A DNA stretch of 64,000 nt, taken from the NCBI GenBank assembly GCA_030694465.1, contig JAUXYJ010000042.1, positions 62,001 to 126,000 of the forward strand, in the 5' to 3' direction. Each line of letters starts with the position of its first letter. Position 1 is the stretch's first letter. Shown here in pieces: positions 1 to 7,908 of this stretch. Origin of the DNA: Deltaproteobacteria bacterium (lineage in GTDB: Bacteria; Myxococcota_A; Polyangia; Polyangiales; Ga0077539). The notes beneath the pieces were generated by a model. The model ran no database searches. It was not told the origin of the DNA and saw nothing but the letters and a program-made list of their open reading frames with translations. The position numbers and the translations under genes are program-made.

Positions 1-14
1 CGAGAGAATCTACG

Positions 15-1205
15 ATGGCTAGCTTGGACGAAAATCTCGACTCGCGACCGCTCGCAGGGGTCCGCGTGTTGGACCTCACGCGCTTGCTCCCGGGCCCCCT
101 GGCCTCGCTCGCCCTCGCAGACATGGGCGCCACCGTCGACAAGCTCGAGGACCCTGGCGCGGGCGATTATCTTCGCCACATGCCGCCCTCACGCGATGGG
201 CTCAACGGCGCGTTTGTCACACTCAACCGCGACAAACGCGGCGGAATCTTAGACCTCAAGCACCCCCTGGGTCCGCCGACGCTGCTGCGCTTGTGTCGCG
301 CCTACGACGTGCTCATCGAGAGCTTTCGCCCCGGCGTGCTCGCGCGGTTGGGGCTCTCTCACCAGACACTCTGCGAGGCAAATTCCAGGCTCATTGTCTG
401 TGCCATCACGGGCTATGGCCAGACCGGACCCCTCGCGCATCGCGCCGGACACGACCTCAATTATCTCGCCCGCGCCGGAGTGCTCGGGGTCACTGGACCC
501 AGCGGTGGGCCTCCGTCTGTCTCGGGCGCGCAGATCGCAGACGTCGCGGGAGGGGCGCTCTGGGCCGTGAGCGCCATCAGCGCAGCGCTCTACGCACGTG
601 AGCGCACAGGCAAGGGCAGAGTGATTGACATCGCCATGAGCGAAGGGGCCCTCCCGGTCGCAGCGTTTGCCCTGAGCGGAGTGCTCGCCGCGGACGACCG
701 AACTCCGCGCGGCGAGGGCTATCTCGATGGGGGCCTCGCGCCCTACCGTTGCTATCAAACCTCCGACGGGGGCTACGTCGCACTGGCTGCACTCGAACCC
801 AAGTTTTGGCTGCAATTTTGCAGTGAAGTCAGTATCGAGCCCTCCATGGAGGCCCTCGTCCCCGGCCCCCACCAGGTGGCGCTCATCGCGCGACTTGAAG
901 CGCTCTTCGCGACGCGCACGCGCGACGCATGGGCCGCTGTGGGAGCGCAGCGTGACTGCTGTCTCGAGCCTGTCTTGCGACCCGATGAGCTCACGCGCGA
1001 TGCGCACTTGAGCGCACGCAGCGTGTTCTTTGAGCGCGACGGGCAGGTGCTCTTTCGCACGCCGTTGGCGAGCCTCGACGGCGAGCTTGCGCACGGCACG
1101 AGCGCACCTCGCGCAGGGCAAGACACACGAGAGATCTGGGCAGACGCAGGGTTTAGCGCAGCCGAAATCGACACGCTCTTGCAAGACGGCGTTGTCAGCG
1201 AGTAG
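15..1205 (+). CDS. CaiB/BaiF family (type III) CoA-transferase
   Basis: 396 residues, normal for the class III CoA-transferase/alpha-methylacyl-CoA racemase family. The N-terminus carries the typical LAGVRVLDLTRLLPGPLA block, followed by GATVDKLEDPGAGDYLR, 'LNRDKRG', 'DVLIESFRPGVLARLGL' and 'ITGYGQTGP', all family landmarks. The Asp that would carry the acyl intermediate lies in the 'AGHDLNYLARAGVLG' segment. Members either move CoA between carboxylic acids or epimerise 2-methylacyl-CoA esters in the cytoplasm; the substrate cannot be read from sequence, and the racemase-like middle part favours AMACR type. The ATG at 15 has only a weak AGAGA upstream. The gene converges on the MopE-repeat gene, with a hairpin between them. 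Confidence 0.9.
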   Translation: MASLDENLDSRPLAGVRVLDLTRLLPGPLASLALADMGATVDKLEDPGAGDYLRHMPPSRDGLNGAFVTLNRDKRGGILDLKHPLGPPTLLRLCRAYDVLIESFRPGVLARLGLSHQTLCEANSRLIVCAITGYGQTGPLAHRAGHDLNYLARAGVLGVTGPSGGPPSVSGAQIADVAGGALWAVSAISAALYARERTGKGRVIDIAMSEGALPVAAFALSGVLAADDRTPRGEGYLDGGLAPYRCYQTSDGGYVALAALEPKFWLQFCSEVSIEPSMEALVPGPHQVALIARLEALFATRTRDAWAAVGAQRDCCLEPVLRPDELTRDAHLSARSVFFERDGQVLFRTPLASLDGELAHGTSAPRAGQDTREIWADAGFSAAEIDTLLQDGVVSE

Positions 1206-1221
1206 CCCGTTGAGCGGGCTA
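1203..1221. terminator. Hairpin between convergent genes
   Basis: TAGCCCG and CGGGCTA form a perfect 7-bp stem around a 5-base loop, and the CoA-transferase stop codon is inside the stem. The convergent gene ends at 1228, so a bidirectional terminator fits. No U-tract follows on either strand, which keeps confidence moderate. Confidence 0.45.
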
Positions 1222-1227
1222 ATACGC

Positions 1228-3270
1228 TCACCGAATCGTGTAGCGCATCGTGTAGGTCAGCCCCGAGGTCGCGCTCACGCGGCTGTCGACAAGCACCGCG
1301 CCGAGGCCTCGCGCGACCGTGATGTTGTTGAGCCGTGAGCCGAAGTTAAGCGTGTCGCCGCCGGTGCCTTGGCAGTTGGTGCCGCCCATCGAGCTGCCGT
1401 CGTCGTTGCAGGCGACCTCGCTGCCCGTCTGGGCGCTCCAGAGGTACATCACGGGGTCAAAGGTCACGCCGCTCGCGTTGCGACGCACATACGAGGCTCC
1501 GTCGCTCTGGCAGAGCGAGAAGAACTGCTGTTGCGCGCCGCAAGTCACGAAGTACCGAACGTCTTCGCCGCCCGCGCCCGCGCCACACGTCGTCGGCGCG
1601 CGCGCGCTGCTCGAGAGCGTGGACGTGCTCAGCGTAGTTCCGGTGCCCGAGAGCGCCGTGCTTGAGTACACGAACGCTCCAAAATTCGTGGGAATTTGCT
1701 GCAAATGCAGCGTAAATGCGCCCGTGGTGCAGCCCCCGACCGCGAGGTAGTACGTGCCCGCATTGAGCGCCCCAGCGACCCGGCTCTGTCGCGTGTTGGT
1801 GAACCCGCCCGTGGTGCACGACGCGTCGTCGTTGCAGAAGTTCGCGACCGAACCACCCGCAGAGTCGGTCAACATCAGGCTCGTGTCGTAGGCCGATCCG
1901 GCCGTGTCTGCGTAAACAATGCTGCGGGTAGCCAGCACAAAGCGGTACCAGACGTTGCCGCCCGAGGTGCACACGCAGGTCGACGTCGGGCCATCGCGGG
2001 TCGCGCTCACGGTGCTCCCTGTGACGGTGAGCTCTGTGCTTCGCAACGTGACCAACGTGGCCGACGCGCGATCATCGTTGGCAGGGCGCGTGACGCAGCC
2101 CTCGTCGGTCATGCCGTTGCAGTTGTCGTCCATGGTGTTGCCACACGTCTCGCTGGCCGCAGGGCGGACCTCGCCGGTGCAGGTCGCAGGCCACGTGCGT
2201 GCCGCTGAGCAGGTCTGCGAGCCGTTGCGGCAGATTCCTACGCCGGCGGTCCCCGCGGCGCCTGTGTAGCAAGTGCGGGTCATACCCGCGGTGCACTCGC
2301 CGCAGCCCTCGTCGGTCATGCCGTTGCAGTTGTCGTCCATGGTGTTGCCACACGTCTCGCTGGCCGCGGGGCTGACCTCGCCCGCGCAGGTCGTGGGCCA
2401 CGTGCGTGCCGCTGTACAGGTCTGCGAGCCGTTGCGGCAGATTCCCACGCCGGCGGTGCCCGCGGCGCCTGTGTAGCAGGTGCGGGTCATACCCGCGGTG
2501 CACTCGCCACAGCCCTCATCGGTCATGCCGTTGCAGTTGTCATCCATGGTGTTGCCACACGTCTCCATGGGTTGCGGAGTGACCTCGCCAGGGCACGCGG
2601 TGAGCCACATCCGTGAGGTGCCACAGGTCTGAGTCCCCGAGCGGCAGATGCCTCGGCCGTCGGTTCCGGCGGCGCCGGTGTAGCAAGGGCGTGTGTCTCC
2701 AGCGGTGCACTCGCCGCACATCTCGTCGGTCATGCCGTTGCAGTTGTCATCCCGTGAATTTCCACACATTTCGGTCGCGGGAGTGGTCTCGCCTGTGCAG
2801 GTTGTTGGCCAGGTGCGGTCCGCAGCGCACGTCTGCATTCCCCCGGCGCAGATCCCGACGCCCATGGTCAGCGCGGGGCCTGTGTAACAGGGGCGCGACA
2901 TGCCTGCAGTGCATTCGCCGCACATCTCGTCGGTCATGCCGTTGCAGTCGTCGTCCATGCTGTTGCCGCATGCCTCCATGCCTGACGGGAGTCGCTCACC
3001 GATGCAGCTGCCGCTCCAGCTCCCCATGCCGTTGCACGTCTCGGTGCCTGGCCTGCAAGTTCCCACACCTCCCGAGCCTTCTGGGCCCGTATAGCACTCA
3101 CGCGCTTCGCCCGGAACACACTCGCCCGCGAGCGTCTCCATCACTGCGACGTCGCGTGTGGGCGTCCGGCGATCGACCGACGCGTCTCGGCCTTCGTTGG
3201 GGTCGGCAGCGACCGCACAGCCCGAAAGCGCGAGAGCGCAGAGCGTGAACCGAAGTGAGCGAAGTGACAT
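1228..3270 (-). CDS. MopE-type Cys-repeat lipoprotein with PPC-like domain
   Basis: 680 residues from the ATG at 3270. The start gives MSLRSLRFTLCALALSGC, a lipoprotein signal with LSGC lipobox, so longer upstream starts were rejected; AGGAG lies 13 bases ahead. Five repeats of about 69 residues follow, each with the order C-x2-C-T-A-G, C-Y-T-G, G-x-C, T-C, E-x-C-G-N-x-x-D-D-N-C-N-G-M-T-D-E. The D-D-N-C-N-G-x-x-D-E part is the MopE/thrombospondin-type metal-binding motif. The C-terminal 250 residues contain an NVWYRFVL ... LNAGTYYLAVGG segment like bacterial pre-peptidase C-terminal (PPC) domains, plus a second related copy. It is probably surface or periplasmic and Ca-binding; no enzyme domain is visible. 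Confidence 0.85.
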   Translation of the reverse strand: MSLRSLRFTLCALALSGCAVAADPNEGRDASVDRRTPTRDVAVMETLAGECVPGEARECYTGPEGSGGVGTCRPGTETCNGMGSWSGSCIGERLPSGMEACGNSMDDDCNGMTDEMCGECTAGMSRPCYTGPALTMGVGICAGGMQTCAADRTWPTTCTGETTPATEMCGNSRDDNCNGMTDEMCGECTAGDTRPCYTGAAGTDGRGICRSGTQTCGTSRMWLTACPGEVTPQPMETCGNTMDDNCNGMTDEGCGECTAGMTRTCYTGAAGTAGVGICRNGSQTCTAARTWPTTCAGEVSPAASETCGNTMDDNCNGMTDEGCGECTAGMTRTCYTGAAGTAGVGICRNGSQTCSAARTWPATCTGEVRPAASETCGNTMDDNCNGMTDEGCVTRPANDDRASATLVTLRSTELTVTGSTVSATRDGPTSTCVCTSGGNVWYRFVLATRSIVYADTAGSAYDTSLMLTDSAGGSVANFCNDDASCTTGGFTNTRQSRVAGALNAGTYYLAVGGCTTGAFTLHLQQIPTNFGAFVYSSTALSGTGTTLSTSTLSSSARAPTTCGAGAGGEDVRYFVTCGAQQQFFSLCQSDGASYVRRNASGVTFDPVMYLWSAQTGSEVACNDDGSSMGGTNCQGTGGDTLNFGSRLNNITVARGLGAVLVDSRVSATSGLTYTMRYTIR
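2096..3135 (-). repeat. Five tandem 207-bp coding repeats
   Basis: The marker CATGCCGTTGCA (or its close variant) recurs at 2110, 2317, 2524, 2731 and 2935, giving exact 207-bp spacing for the first three steps and 204 for the last. The two units nearest the gene's 3' end are almost identical at DNA level, so they arose recently or are kept alike by gene conversion. Each unit encodes one MopE-type Cys-rich module. Confidence 0.9.
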
Positions 3271-3490
3271 GGCCAAAGCATCTCTCCTGAGGGGCAACAA
3301 AAGCGATCCAGCGGTGACTGCGAGCCCTGTCGTGATCTTCTGAGGCGCAGAGGAGCTGCACCTGCACTCACGCGCTACACGCAATACTACGCACTAGAGC
3401 ACACAATGGATGTTGTTTGCATGTGCGGTGAGTGATCGCTCCGCACAGCGAATTGGCCAAATGAGGGTCGCAAGGATAAGAGTTGGCACC

Positions 3491-4681
3491 ATGGCTGAAC
3501 GAAAACGTCCGCTGGTGCCGAGCACGGCACCGCCCGCGAAAGTGTCAGCAGTTTCGCTGATCGAGTCGACTCTTTTGCGCCGCCTGTGTGGACACGGGGC
3601 GCCGTCCGCGGATCAGGCCCTCGCGGTGGTGTCGCTCGCGCGTGGGTTAGTCCGCGCAGGAGCGTCCACAGCAGACGCGACCCAGACCCCGCATGGTCTG
3701 TACGTCTCGATCACGCCGAAGGCTGACGCATCGCACGGCGAAGAGGTGCCGCTCTCGGCCGCGCTGGTTGCGCGAGTTTGTTCTGCATTTTCGGCTGCAG
3801 AGTTGAGCGCTCGGGTGTCAGAGCGTCCGGTGTTTGCGCCCGTGATCGCGACCCACGACGCGGTGTCTGAAGCGCTCTGGTGTCTCCGCGATTGGTTTGC
3901 CCGCGTGCGCTCGCTTGAGTCCGAATGCGTGAGGGACCAAGACGTCGAGGGTGTGCACGAGCTGCGCATCGCGATTCGTCGCGCGCGGACCGCGCTGCGA
4001 TGGCTTGAGTCCCTCGTAGATTCGTCTGAACTTCAGGAAATTCACACGCATTTGCGTCAGCTCGCGTCGCTCTCGGGTGCCGTACGAGACATGGACGTTT
4101 TGTCTACGCTGCTCTCTAAAAAGAGCCTCGCGATCGCAGGCAGCGTCGACGGGCTCACGAGGCTTCGTCGGGCCCGAAGACCGCGGATGTTGGCCTTGCG
4201 CAAGCACCTCAAGAGCGTCCCTTATCTTCGGGCATGTGCTGGGATTGAGCGGCAATTGGAGGCGATGGTCGCACAGCACGCGCTCGAACCGCTGGGGGCC
4301 AAGCGGAGCGCCAAGCGAGCGGCCGGAGCGCTTTTTGATCGCGAGCTCCGACGCGTACGCAAGAGGCTCGAGGGCGACCTCACCGTGGATGAGGGCTACC
4401 ACGCTGTCCGTCGTCAGCTCCGTCGTGTGCGGGACGCGATTGATCTCACGGGCTCCGCGTTGGACAAGCCTCGCGCCCGATGGCGCGCTCGTTTGCATCC
4501 CGTACAGTCCCTCTTGGGAGCGTTTAACGACGCCGCGGTGGCGTGTACCTTCTTTGAGCAAGAGGCAGACGCGCTCCCCAAGCTGTGCCGTGCGCTCGCA
4601 AAGAGACGTGTAGGGCTCAAGAGCGAGCTGGCGACCCCGTTGGCGGTCCTCGCGGCGATGCTCATGACCGCGAGCGATTGA
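3491..4681 (+). CDS. CHAD domain protein
   Basis: 396 residues from ATG 3491, chosen because the preceding 27 codons have no family similarity. The middle and C-terminal part is a CHAD (conserved histidine alpha-helical) domain: VEGVHELRIAIRRARTALR opens it, with 'GAVRDMDVL' and a second 'GYHAVRRQLRRVRDAIDL' half typical of the two-fold helical repeat. The conserved His and Arg/Lys-rich helices in CHAD proteins bind polyphosphate, and many localise to polyphosphate granules. The first ~120 residues are not recognised, and no CYTH triphosphatase domain is fused. The gene converges on the receiver gene with no gap. Confidence 0.85.
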   Translation: MAERKRPLVPSTAPPAKVSAVSLIESTLLRRLCGHGAPSADQALAVVSLARGLVRAGASTADATQTPHGLYVSITPKADASHGEEVPLSAALVARVCSAFSAAELSARVSERPVFAPVIATHDAVSEALWCLRDWFARVRSLESECVRDQDVEGVHELRIAIRRARTALRWLESLVDSSELQEIHTHLRQLASLSGAVRDMDVLSTLLSKKSLAIAGSVDGLTRLRRARRPRMLALRKHLKSVPYLRACAGIERQLEAMVAQHALEPLGAKRSAKRAAGALFDRELRRVRKRLEGDLTVDEGYHAVRRQLRRVRDAIDLTGSALDKPRARWRARLHPVQSLLGAFNDAAVACTFFEQEADALPKLCRALAKRRVGLKSELATPLAVLAAMLMTASD

Positions 4682-5104
4682 CTAGCGCCCGGTGCCGGTC
4701 TTGCTTGCAGCGGCGACGCGCTTGGTGGGGCTCAAGAACGTGCCGGATCCACGAGACTGTGAGCTAAATCGCTCGCAGAGTGGGCCGAGTCCGAAGGGCT
4801 TCCACAGGACAGTCCCGAGGCCGTGTGCGCGGCAGAGCACCGCCGCTTCGGTGCTGCCGGCCGCGAAGGTGAGCTCGATCTCGGGCAGATACTGCAGGAT
4901 CTGCTCTGCGAGGGTCGCGCCGTCGAGGTCAGGGAGGCTCAGGTCAATGAGGGCGCGTGTCCAGATCGTCCCGCTGCTGACCGCTTCAAGTGCGGACAAC
5001 GCTGTATCGAATGCATCGACGCCGATACCTCGCGCTCGCAACGCCCGGATGACCGAGGAACGAAGGATCTCATCGCTTTCAACGAACAAAACGCGGTTTG
5101 ACAT
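4682..5104 (-). CDS. Receiver-only response regulator
   Basis: 140 residues from ATG 5104 (MSNRVLFVESDE). A GTG four codons upstream also lies behind the AAGGAG, so the start is not certain. It is a single CheY-like receiver domain: acidic pair in 'FVESDE', phospho-acceptor Asp in 'LIDLSLPDLDG', and the conserved Lys in 'VLWKPF'. The usual Thr/Ser after beta-4 falls in 'FAAGST'. A short Ser/Arg/Lys-rich tail of ~25 residues follows and no output domain is present, so it probably acts by protein contact. It is divergent from the degenerate PAS/HATPase gene 310 bases away, a plausible functional partner. Confidence 0.85.
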   Translation of the reverse strand: MSNRVLFVESDEILRSSVIRALRARGIGVDAFDTALSALEAVSSGTIWTRALIDLSLPDLDGATLAEQILQYLPEIELTFAAGSTEAAVLCRAHGLGTVLWKPFGLGPLCERFSSQSRGSGTFLSPTKRVAAASKTGTGR

Positions 5105-5413
5105 AGGGGTTCCCACTTGCTCCTTGGCGTAACGGGACGAGTAGATCGAAGAGTCAAGATGTGACTCTTTCATCACATTTCTCTCGTACCATACCTAGTG
5201 GTCAGAAAATGGGTGGATTCGACCAGCACGTACGCAATACGCCGGTCACAATTGGCCTGGAATCACGTTCAATTTGCACCGAAATCGAGCGCTAGCGTGG
5301 CATTGACCGACTGGGCGCGCGAATATTGCTAGCCATTACTCTGCGGGAGTGCGCTATGTTCGTCGGAGGTCTGGGTGCGCTTGGATTGTGCACTGGAGGC
5401 TGGGAGGTGAATC
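5105..5413. other. Divergent intergenic region
   Basis: 309 bases between the receiver (minus) and PAS/HATPase (plus) genes, noticeably richer in A+T than its surroundings. It must hold both promoters. No sigma-54 GG-N10-GC box or strong inverted repeat stood out. The only clear signal is the GGGAGG ribosome-binding site at 5402-5407 for the plus gene. Confidence 0.5.
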
Positions 5414-6445
5414 GTGGGTGAGGCAACAGTGAGGGCCCTTGGGGGCAGTACGCCAATCAGCGGTACACGCGATGTGGTCGCTGGCGCTCGTCGTTCGAGC
5501 GCTCCGACGGGACCCATCGGAGGGACCCATGCAGCGCTGCAACTCTTTCCGGTGGCGTCGTTCGTGGTGGATGAGTCAGGGAGCTTGATCGCTTCGAATG
5601 AGCCGTTTGAACGGCTCACCGGGGTCCCGGGTGCGATCTTGACCGGGCGAGGGTGGTGGCAGGCGTTTGCAAGCGCGACCATGACCCACGCGTGCGAGGC
5701 CCAATCGCAAATGGTCCGCGCGAACAAGTCCTACGGGACCACGCCCCTTGAAGCGCAAAAGAGCGATGGGAGCGCGACGACGCTCTCGCTCTGCTGGCAG
5801 CGCGTGACAGAGCCCGAGACGCGGCGTCCGCTCTGGATTGTGTCAATCATTGAGAGCGAGCGGGCGCAGCCGCAGCCCACCGCGCCCGAGCCCACGGCGC
5901 AAGAGCTCGCGGCGCTCGTTCAGGCCGAGCTCAAGACCATCGTTGCGCTCGAAGACCCCGTGCGAAAGCTCGCGCGGCTCGAGCGCTTGCAGCGCGCGCT
6001 TGGTCGATCTCACGCGGCTCGCTCGGCCTCGATGCAGGTGAGCGATGTGCTCATGCGAGCGCTTGGACCGCGGATGGTTGAGCTCCGAAATGTGCTCGTG
6101 ACCCAAATCGATGCCCGCGGCTCGGTGTCCGCAAAGACCGCAGACCCAGCCCGCATTCTCTCCCTCGCGATTGACGACGCGCTCGAGCGCAGCCCTGAGT
6201 CCGCATCCCTAAGGCTCCGGGTGTGGGAAGAAGCAGACCTCGTGCGCTTGGAGCTCTCGGACCGAGGGCGTGCGATCTCGGCCGAACGCCAAGCGCGAAT
6301 CGCCGCAGGGCTCTTCGACGACCAGTCCGAGTCGTCCGATGGGCTCGTGCTCGCGGCGTCGTTGGCACGCGCACTGGGCGGCGCCCTCGCGCTGCGCTCG
6401 GTGGGCCGCGGCTGCGTGCTCTGTGTCACGTTGCCAGCCGCATAA
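5414..6445 (+). CDS. PAS domain protein with degenerate HATPase domain
   Basis: 343 residues from a GTG start with GGGAGG six bases upstream. Residues ~40-150 form a PAS domain (ASFVVDESGSLIASNEPFERLTG). A helical stretch (~155-225) sits where a DHp domain would be. Residues ~230-343 resemble a histidine-kinase ATPase, but the N-box Asn is replaced ('LSLAIDDALERS'), the G1 box reads SDRGRAIS instead of D-x-G-x-G, and the G2 box reads GLVLAASL. ATP binding therefore looks impaired, so a sensor adaptor or pseudo-kinase is more likely than an active kinase. The divergent receiver-only gene may be its partner. Confidence 0.75.
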   Translation: MGEATVRALGGSTPISGTRDVVAGARRSSAPTGPIGGTHAALQLFPVASFVVDESGSLIASNEPFERLTGVPGAILTGRGWWQAFASATMTHACEAQSQMVRANKSYGTTPLEAQKSDGSATTLSLCWQRVTEPETRRPLWIVSIIESERAQPQPTAPEPTAQELAALVQAELKTIVALEDPVRKLARLERLQRALGRSHAARSASMQVSDVLMRALGPRMVELRNVLVTQIDARGSVSAKTADPARILSLAIDDALERSPESASLRLRVWEEADLVRLELSDRGRAISAERQARIAAGLFDDQSESSDGLVLAASLARALGGALALRSVGRGCVLCVTLPAA

Positions 6446-6497
6446 TCGCAGTGTGTTTGCTGCAGACTTGCGAGAGGTCTTGTGAGTGTGGGGCCGG

Positions 6498-7742
6498 CTA
6501 CGTCGCCGTCTTAAGCTGAACAAACATCGCCAGCAGCACCGCAAGGATCGCGAGCACAAACAAACCGATCGCCACGATGCGCTGTGTAGGCGATCCCCGC
6601 GTGAGCCCCTGTTCGTCGAGTGATTGTTCGCGCGAGCGTGTCGCGGACAAGAGCAAGAGCGCCAGCGCCATAAGCGCAGCAGCGCCGACCCAGCTCGCCA
6701 CACGACGGATGCGTCCCACCCTCTGGGTGCGGAGGGTCAGCGCTGCTTGGGCTCCGTCGTAGCGCAGCAGCGCCGGAGGGATGGTCCAGAGGCTCTCGCC
6801 CATCCGCGCAAATCGCGCGGCCAGAGGGCTCTCAGTGCAGCCCGAAGGAGCCTGCGGTAGCGTGCTCCAGCCCCCCGCGAATCGATCGAAATCAGAAGAG
6901 CTCGACACGATCGACCACTGCGCGCCCCGGGGAGGCGTAAGCGATCGGGTGACCGCGCTCTGGTCGCTCGCTGCGAGCGCAACCAGCTCCCAAGCAAGTG
7001 GACCTCGGGCGTCTCCGTGGACAACAAACGCCGGGATATCTCCTAGGGCATGTGCGATCTGCAGGTGCCGGTCGTCGTCAAAGTGTGCGGTGATCGCGCC
7101 CGGGTGCAGGGGCAGCCGCAAGCGATGTTCTCGTCCCTCGTTGACTTGCACGAGCAGCGGAGCGGCCAAGCCCGCGGGCCGAAGATAGAGCGCGGCGAGT
7201 CCGCACGCGTCGAGGGTCGCGCGCTCGGGGCTCACCGCCAACGTTGGGTCGTCCGAGTGAAAGACAATGCGTTCGCCCGCGTGTTCGCTTCCCGCATGAA
7301 TGACAGCAGATCCACCGATTTCGGGCGTGAGCACTCCGCCCTCTACGCGCACGTCCAGCGGGCCCGGAGCCCCGCCTCGCACGCGATGATCCCAGTGTGC
7401 GTCCGCACCTCGCGCGAGCGGCACCGAGGCGCTCAGTCCCTCGGCTTCGAGCACCAGCGGCCGCGCGCTGTCGAGGTCACTCAGCGTCAGCAAAAGCCAG
7501 GGCGATCGAGGATGCTGTGTGAGCCGCACGGAGGGACCCGCACGCTCGCGCACGCGGAGCCCTCGTGGGGCGCGCCAGCGTCGCAACGCGCCATCTTCGA
7601 GGGTCACGCGCAGCAACACAGGGCGCCCCTCGCCCGTGGGCGCCAGCTGCTCAACACGCAGCCCCTGGGCGGGCTCCCCGGTAGGAGGCGCGATCGCCGC
7701 GCCGGTGGCACCGACGACCATCACGGCCAGAGCAACGATCAC
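6498..7742 (-). CDS. Membrane-anchored protein of unknown function
   Basis: About 414 residues if started at GTG 7742 (IVALAVMVVGATGAA, a signal-like segment); TTG 7757 is an alternative and the frame stays open to 7868. The body is beta-rich and Ig-like ('GGSAVIHAGSEHAGERIVFHSDDP', 'AALYLRPAGLAAPLLVQV'). It ends in two transmembrane helices ('VASWVGAAALMALALLLLSA' and 'IVAIGLFVLAILAVLLAMF') separated by a charged loop. The topology suggests an exported domain held in the inner membrane. The family is not recognised. It is divergent from the giant kinase-activator gene and shares its 166-base promoter region. Confidence 0.6.
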   Translation of the reverse strand: MIVALAVMVVGATGAAIAPPTGEPAQGLRVEQLAPTGEGRPVLLRVTLEDGALRRWRAPRGLRVRERAGPSVRLTQHPRSPWLLLTLSDLDSARPLVLEAEGLSASVPLARGADAHWDHRVRGGAPGPLDVRVEGGVLTPEIGGSAVIHAGSEHAGERIVFHSDDPTLAVSPERATLDACGLAALYLRPAGLAAPLLVQVNEGREHRLRLPLHPGAITAHFDDDRHLQIAHALGDIPAFVVHGDARGPLAWELVALAASDQSAVTRSLTPPRGAQWSIVSSSSDFDRFAGGWSTLPQAPSGCTESPLAARFARMGESLWTIPPALLRYDGAQAALTLRTQRVGRIRRVASWVGAAALMALALLLLSATRSREQSLDEQGLTRGSPTQRIVAIGLFVLAILAVLLAMFVQLKTAT

Positions 7743-7908
7743 ACGGTCCCGAAGCAAGATCTCATCACCATAGCGCAGCTCGATCAAAATCTCGCAAAGA
7801 GTCCCTCCGCTATTTAGACAACTGCAGTTGTCACTCCCGCGCAAACTTAGGTTGGCGAATGATCGCAATGTGCAGTGTTATCCCCAAGGTTGTGGGTATG
7901 CTGCGTTC

